Assembly: GCA_018350325.1 (NCBI GenBank)
Contig: JAEVLN010000001.1
Coordinates: 1,477,501 to 1,541,500, forward strand
DNA: 64,000 bases
Reading direction: 5' to 3'
Source: Globodera rostochiensis
Lineage: Eukaryota > Nematoda > Chromadorea > Rhabditida > Heteroderidae
The position numbers were made by a program, and so were the translations under genes. Positions 58,262 through 64,000 of the stretch are shown here, piece after piece; the stretch's first letter is position 1; each line of letters starts with the position of its first letter. The notes beneath the pieces are model-generated. The model was given only the letters and a program-made list of their open reading frames with translations, had not been told where the DNA came from and searched no databases.

Positions 58262-61200
58262 TTATTTGCCAAGATCAATGCGCTTCTCCATTTCGTTGTT
58301 CTCATGTTTGATCAGCATCAAATCGTCCAACAATTTCTCCAACTGTTCATCTACGGATTTTTGCTGTTCAACGCCGATCTACAATATATAAGAAATATAT
58401 AGACAATGAAAGCAAAAAAAGAAAGCATAAATTTGAACTAAAAATTACTCAGCGTTTGCTTTTTTTGATTATACTATCCAATTAATATTGAGGTATACGA
58501 CCGTGTGCTCCTGTGGCGCAATCGGTTAGCGCGTTTGGCTGTTAACCAAAAGGTTGGTGGTTCGAATCCACCCGGGAGCGAGCACATTTTTTTCGAATTT
58601 TTACAAAAAAAAACAATTGAAACAAATTTATATTACAATTTTTTATCATTATTTCTTAATTCTTTTAATTTTAATAAATCTTCTTAAAATTAACAATTAT
58701 AAAAAAGTGTTTCTGCTTTTTCCTACCTTGCCAATCAACTCGTCCGTCTGTCTGCTCAGCTGACCCTGATCCTCAATGCAAGTCATCACGATTGAGCACT
58801 GCTCGTGGGTCCTGACTAAAATATTACTGATCAAAAATTATGATCGCTAATTCACCCATCAATTTGTATGCTCTCTGCATCCGCGGATTGGTTTCTGCGT
58901 GCTGGGAAAAAAACAATTGTTGAATTTTGCACATTTAAACGATGAAAAATGCGATTGTCCCTCCCACATAAAAAAAAATTCACTTTGCTCAGCCACCGGT
59001 CAACAGCGATGAACGTCCGCTCTAAACTGCCAATCAACTGATCAATTTCCCTGCGCAAAGTTTGTACAGACTTTGCGGTCTGAAAATTTAAATTTTGATT
59101 CAAATTTAAATTAATTATTCACCCTCCGAATTTCTTCGTTTTGCTTCCCAACCATTGCGCTCATCTCCAATATTCTCTGCACATATTTGGCTCGTCCACA
59201 GGCGTTGTTCTGCCCAATCGTGGCATCGTCGTCCATCTTTTGGCATTCACGTAGCTGAAAATTGACGATCAGCGATTAAAAATTGATCAGTTTTAATTCC
59301 AAAATTACAAAACTCGCCAATTTTTGCCTGATACGTCTCCGCTGTTCCAACAGTTCATCTAACGCCTCAACGGTCGCGTCCAACTCGGCCATTTTGCCGT
59401 CATCCAATTGTGCTATGCCCACCGGTGCCGTCCTCACGCAACTCAACTCTTCTAACCGTTCAATTCGTTGCCTCTGCGCATCAGCAAATTTGTTTTCCAA
59501 CGCAATTCGGCGATCGTTGGCACCGGCAATGTAATGCTTAAGTGTTTTTTTTTTATTATTTTTAAGGTTTAGATCAGGGACGTAGCTAGAAAAAAATTTC
59601 GGAGGGGGGAATTGATCCATCTGAGCGCGGCGCTCAGATGGCATTCCCATTTGAGCGCCAGGAGCGGCCCGGTGGTGCCGATAGGCGCCGCCGGGAAAAT
59701 TTTTTTGATTTTTGATGGCAATTTGTTAAGAAAATTGATCAAAAAGCTGTAAAAGTGTAAAACAATAGGGTCCCCCCTCTTGTTTTTTTTCTGAAATTTC
59801 ATTTCGGGGGGGGGGGGGAATTCCCCCCCCCCCGCCCCCCCCCTGGCTACGTCCCTGGTTTAGATTGGGACCTAATTGTATGAATAGTTGCCCACAAAAA
59901 AAGAACCCAAACAACATTTATTCACTAAATCACCTCCAACTTTTGCATGTTTTCTTCCGCCTCATCCAACAACTGCAACAAACGTTCGTCCTCCGTCCGG
60001 TGTTGACGCGTTGCGATTTGCTCCGCTAGCAGGCAGTTTGTTCGGCGGAGCTAAACGCGTCAATTTATTTGTATATTTATTGAACATTAAATTTTTTAAA
60101 CCTCCGCAAGCATTCGGCGCTTCTGTGCCAACATTGAGCGTTTGTGCACAATTTGTTCACGGATATTTTCCGATTTTTGTGACGAATTTGATTGAACAAA
60201 TTCAGCACTGTTGGACTGTTCATCGCCGGAAGGAGGAGGGGGCATTGCCAAAAGTTTAGGACTAGGCGCCACTTTTGGTTTGGGCCTGAAATTAAAACAT
60301 ATTTTCGATTGTCATAATTTTGGAAATTTGGCATTGAAACCTAAATTTTGAAAATAAAAAAAACCAACAAACAGAATTTATTTTTCTATTGTTTTATTTA
60401 CGCTATTTTCGGCGGTACATTCGTTATTTGAACAATTTGTTTTTGTTGTTGCTGCTGTTGTGCCGAGCGCGTTCCGTCGCCATCTCCAGAAAAAAATGCC
60501 CACACATCGTCCTCCTCCTCCCCCTCACCATTATTGCCAAATATTTTGTTCACCCCTCTCGGGTACCACAGTTGACCAATGCGTTGCAAATCGTAGAAAC
60601 GGCTAAAAAGCTGTGTTTAAGTTCAAAATCGGGGTTTCTGTCACAGTGTACTCAAAAAATGAAATTGATAAAATTCCAATATCGTCGATTTTATCGCTTG
60701 TTTAAGGATTTTTGAAATAACATAAATTTCAATTTCGAAGAATTTTGATTTAATTTTTGTAAATAACAACCAAAACTCGGGAGTCCATTGTCCCTTGAGC
60801 TGGTCAGCAATTGCAGCACCGACATCCGTCTTCAACCTTTCGAGGGGGCCTAAACATATTCTTTTTTTTGTTTAAGTCCAAATTTAAAATTAAAACTTAA
60901 TGCTTTTTCGGCTGGCCTCACTGTTTCCTTGGGAAAGCGTTCAAAAAGTGCCAGAAAAATGTGACGACTGTCAAAAACATTTGGGTACAACAGTGCCTGG
61001 TAGCCAATCTGATCGCGGACGCCAATGGCCTGCAATTTAGAATTTATCATAAACATTTAGTCACAAAAAGTACACGGTCTCAAAAACTGAAAACACAATG
61101 GTGGGGATATGTATAGCAGACACCGAGTAAAACAGATTAAAAAAAGAATCGACCTGAACTTCTCGCGAAATTTTCGACGCAAGACGAAAGCGCTCGATCG

Positions 61201-61525
61201 GATTGACGGGCAATTGATAGGTTGAAAATGTAGCGGTACTTTCGGGTCGGCATCTCCAAATGCATCTGAAATCGGACGCTGAAAATAATCAAATTTCCTA
61301 AAGACAAACCGGATTATGCCCTCCACCAACTGTGCTGAGCCAAAATCGCTCAATGTTGACACTTGGTCCGAAAATGAGCTGAAATTTTTAAGGAATAGCA
61401 AATAACAACAGATTCCTTCAAAAACTTCGTGAGTATTAAACATTGATCCAAAAACAGCAAATTAATACCCACCAATGTAAATCATTGAGCAAACAGTCAA
61501 CAATCATTCGGTCCACGTCCTCCAT
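58262..61525 (-). CDS. CCDC22: CCDC22, CCC complex subunit
   Basis: CCDC22 pairs with CCDC93 and COMMD proteins in the endosomal recycling complex with WASH and retriever. Start MEDVDRMIVDCLLNDLH at ATG 61525 (human MEEADRILIHSLRQ). The N-terminal calponin-homology-like part continues with TLSDFGSAQLVEGIIR (61370), IGYQALLYPNVFDSRHIFLALF (60990; human LGYQNFLYPSEPDLRDLLLFL) and DVGAAIADQLKGQWTPEFW (60830). A Q-rich linker precedes coiled coils: SENIREQIVHKRSMLAQKRR (60160), LEELSCVRTAP, RAKYVQRILEMSAMVGKQNE (59180), VQTLRREIDQLIGSLERTF (59070) and QRAYKLMVRTHEQCSIV (58830). The stop at 58262 follows EKRIDLGK. The human C-terminus (LQKEINSLSGKLDRTFAVTDE; VRKAYKYLAALHENCSQLI) matches well. Introns hold a hAT-like MITE and a tRNA gene. 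Confidence 0.92.
58507..58580 (+). tRNA. tRNA-Asn (anticodon GTT)
   Basis: A 74-nt cloverleaf with no intron. The acceptor GCTCCTG pairs with CGGGAGC (one U-G pair). The anticodon stem TTTGG/CCAAA encloses loop CTGTTAA, anticodon GTT. The T arm is GGTGG TTCGAAT CCACC, including the B box GGTTCGAATCC. The discriminator base is G. It lies in the last CCDC22 intron, on the opposite strand. Confidence 0.96.
58587..58593 (+). terminator. RNA polymerase III terminator
   Basis: A run of seven T starting six bases after the tRNA 3' end, the expected Pol III stop signal. Confidence 0.8.
59575..59857. mobile_element. 283-bp hAT-like MITE in a CCDC22 intron
   Basis: Ends CAGGGACGTAGCTAG and, reversed, CAGGGACGTAGCCAG. 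Perfect 8-bp duplications GTTTAGAT lie at 59567-59574 and 59858-59865, fitting nTnnnnAn. The interior contains the GCCGATAGGCGCCGCCGG patch shared with 38925-39005 and long G then C runs (about 59804-59843). This is the best preserved element of the window. Confidence 0.88.
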
Positions 61526-61945
61526 GATTTTTTGAACTGTGCGGCACTGAGCCGATGTGAATGGAGTCGTCAGTGGAATAAAATCACCGTTGCCCTCACG
61601 GACAGTGACATCGGCGATGGGTAAGGGAAAAATGGGAATGAGAAGCAAATGCGTGAAGCAAACGAATGTCCGAGTCCCCACAAGTGAATTAAACTGGAAA
61701 ATGCGTTTCATTTAATTCGTTGCATTTCTCTTTTGCTAGATGAATTTTGAAATTTTGGACAAAAAAATTTGGTAAAACATCACTTCTTAAAATCATGACC
61801 AAATTAACAAACAAGGCTTCATTCGAAAACGAAATTCCGTCCACTGCTCACAACATAGATCAGAAGACCAACCAACTGATTTAATAAGTACAAAAAAGAC
61901 AACAAAATTTCCAACGAATCAACAAAAAAATATAAATAACAAATT
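61526..61945. other. Intergenic, PUM3 to CCDC22
   Basis: 420 bp, AT-rich in its distal half, no gene seen. An open frame continues upstream of the CCDC22 start to about 61711, but the family comparison favours the ATG at 61525. Confidence 0.4.
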
Positions 61946-64000
61946 TCATGCTTGTTTCATTCTCTTCCTCTTTGACGATGGCATCAATTTTTTCTGTTTA
62001 GCTTCAGCTTCAGTTAAACAAACAACAGCTTCAGGATGCTCCCCATCTTTGCTCGTAAACAAATCTAACAATGCCTTAGCACCAGCCAAATGGGAATTCT
62101 TTAAAAAGAAAAAGAAAAATTGGATGAAAAAATAGAAAACGACTTGAAGCATTTTGACGGTGATCGCCTGTCTGAGCACCTCCCGACCTTTGTCCGACCC
62201 GCTCTTGAACATCTCCACGAGGGTGTAACAGCCGCAGTCCATGCCCGTCCAGGAGGACAAACTTTCGGCCGGAAGGTCAGCTAGGAAGTCGCTGAGTCGG
62301 TGCCCGTCCCTCCGTCGTGGATCCGACTGCAACAATTTGCGGAACACAAAGCGCGCACAGCCGCCCTGCACAATGTGCGATGGTCCGTCCGGAGAGTGAG
62401 GAATAAACTCGTCCGATGCAATCTCAGTAATCGCCCGAAAGCATTCATCTAAAAAATTTAACATTTTGAACTGGGCGCGTCCACATAAAAATCAACAACA
62501 ACAATCTTTTAAGAGTCAGGGTCCAAAAATTTCTTGGCACATACTACTTATCGAGCTGTTTACTCCGCAACATTTAAATTATTCAAAACTAACCCAAATC
62601 AGCGTCGCATATTTCGCGCAGGAATGGGTCAGAAAGTGCTGAACATATAGGGTACAAATCAGGTTTAAATAGTAATGCAAATTTGTTATTACATGGAACT
62701 TCCAGAGTATCCAGAACGAGAACCTTAAAAGTGTGATTTTTAATTATTCTGCAAAAAAAAAATATTTAGAAAAACATACGGATGAAATTTTGTTGGAGAG
62801 CATATCGCGCATGTTCGCTTTTATGAACGTCATCAAAGGCTCTCGAACGCATTCAAACAATTCGCTGTAGCGGAGCTGTGACAATTTTTTGCTGTTCGGA
62901 TTTGAGTCACCCTGATAAATCAAAATATATTTCACATGAAATTTTATGAGAAATCAAAAAAGAGAGAGAGAAACCAGCAAAGTACCTGCTTCAACAACTG
63001 GTTGAGACCTTTGCCGAAGACGCGTTGATCACGGGGATGGACCAAATAGTGAAAGACCCATACACCTGCGCAAAAAATTTCAGTTTCTACAATTTACAAC
63101 AACAAAAAAGCATGCCAATTTTGTTGTAGACAAGATCAGCAATGTTGTTTGCAATTTCCTTAAAAGTGCATTGAAGCAAAAAAAAACAAAGCAAAACTTC
63201 ACTTTGGTGATAACTTCATTAACCAACGTCGTATCATCCACCGTGTCAAAAATGCCAAACAGCACCCGACGAGCATATTCGTCCTGGCATGAACGTATTG
63301 CCAATCCTTTGAAGCTGTTCACAATCGCCTTAAATAAAAAAAATCAAGCAATAAACGATGCGTTCATCAAGACCATCACCCCACCTTCCCTATTTCCAAC
63401 CTTTCGCTCCTTGGTACTTGCATTCCACACACACAAAAGTGCGGCACGAGAACCTCAAAATTGATGCATTAAAATCTATGTAATTCGACCAAAATATTTC
63501 TGTTTTTGGTGTGTTTTAACAAATCGATTTTTTTCGAGTTATCGACCCGCAGTTTTTTAAAAAATTAGATCATAATAGCCAACCCTCTATGGAATGGCAG
63601 ATTTCAGGCAGCTGATCCTTCAGCGAATCGATCATCGACTGGCGCTGGTCCGGTGTACAGTTTGTCAAATAGTCAAGCAACAATTTGTGCGTCAACGAAA
63701 GTTTGAGCGTCGGAATCTTCACCACCGCCTTTTCAAGGAGTTTCTCCAAACTTTGAACAATCGACGGAATCTTTTGCGGATAATTACGCGCTATGGCCTC
63801 AATGTGAAGCAGTGAGACCGGAATATTTTGCTCATTCTAAATAAGCATTAAAAATTAGCACAACAAAAACATAACCCTCTGTACACCTTGAAAAAGGTGA
63901 ACTCGTTCCCATAAAATTCAGCAACAATCGAATGCCTCTGTTCTGCGGTTGCCCATTCGTTGTACACCTGAATTTGCGTAACAATATGATCTTTTTAAGG
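61946..64000 (-). CDS. PUM3: PUM3/PUF6 nucleolar Puf-like protein (PUF-12), 5' end outside
   Basis: A divergent Pumilio-repeat protein of the nucleolus, acting in large ribosomal subunit assembly. The first part is cut by the window end. Visible exons encode EWATAEQRHSIVAEFYGNEF (63940), IPVSLLHIEAIARNYPQKIP, LSLTHKLLLDYLTNCTPDQR (63680), SFKGLAIRSCQDEYARRVLFG and IFDTVDDTTLVNEVI (63250), IADLVYNKIGMHVWVFHYLVHP (63050), then the KQGDSNPNSKKLSQLRYSEL exon (62930), which matches human LQKGDGNAHSKKDTEVRRREL. Further exons: ECFRAITEIASDEFIPHSPDG, HIVQGGCARFVFRKLL, LSSWTGMDCGCYTLVEMFKSG (62240), ending in a basic tail KLMPSSKRKRMKQA, stop at 61946. The order of blocks matches human PUM3 closely. 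Confidence 0.9.

Overview
This is animal DNA, most likely from a nematode. The genes are dense and intron-rich, with many introns under 80 bp and several near 30 bp. They include a cuticle-type collagen and a nematode-style Hint ('hog') protein. I lean towards a plant-parasitic (tylenchid) species from overall character, but the sequence does not prove it. The first ~190 bases carry a burst of single-base indels against the otherwise regular repeat they belong to, so the window probably starts at a raw contig end.

Left part (+ strand): (1) 1-10342, a hedgehog-related protein: at least 2,900 residues of hydrophilic 45-aa tandem repeat followed by a complete C-terminal Hint domain, with 5' end missing; (2) 10589-11236, a 648-bp foldback transposon; (3) 11972-17945, a voltage-gated calcium channel alpha2/delta subunit; (4) 18392-25149, the intraflagellar transport protein IFT122 (DAF-10); (5) 25237-25946, a second foldback element; (6) 26197-28340, a damaged tRNA-dihydrouridine synthase DUS2 locus; (7) 3.6 kb without recognisable genes; (8) two tandem ZC4H2-type zinc-finger genes (31964-34286 and 35561-36604).

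Middle part: (9) 36769-41267 (-), a delta/gamma-sarcoglycan gene whose 2.6-kb intron 4 holds, on the other strand, the complete mitochondrial ribosome recycling factor gene (38093-39714, +); (10) 42041-43515 (+), a cuticle collagen; (11) 43716-47960 (-), an unrecognised nuclear-looking protein with an acidic/lysine 44-aa tandem repeat at the N-terminus and a long Q-rich tail.

Right part (all - strand, read right to left): PUM3/PUF-12 (cut by the window edge), CCDC22, WDR54 and ARMC9, separated by only 420-500 bp. A tRNA-Asn(GUU) gene sits in an intron of CCDC22. IFT122 and ARMC9 are ciliary proteins, CCDC22 is a subunit of the CCC endosomal-sorting complex, PUM3 and MRRF act on ribosomes, and sarcoglycan and alpha2/delta act at muscle and nerve membranes.

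Scattered through introns and intergenic DNA are short non-autonomous DNA transposons. At least four have terminal inverted repeats and 8-bp target duplications fitting the hAT pattern nTnnnnAn. Long G or C homopolymer runs are also unusually common. Gene models were assembled by hand from splice signals, reading phase and recalled family sequences. No database search was possible.
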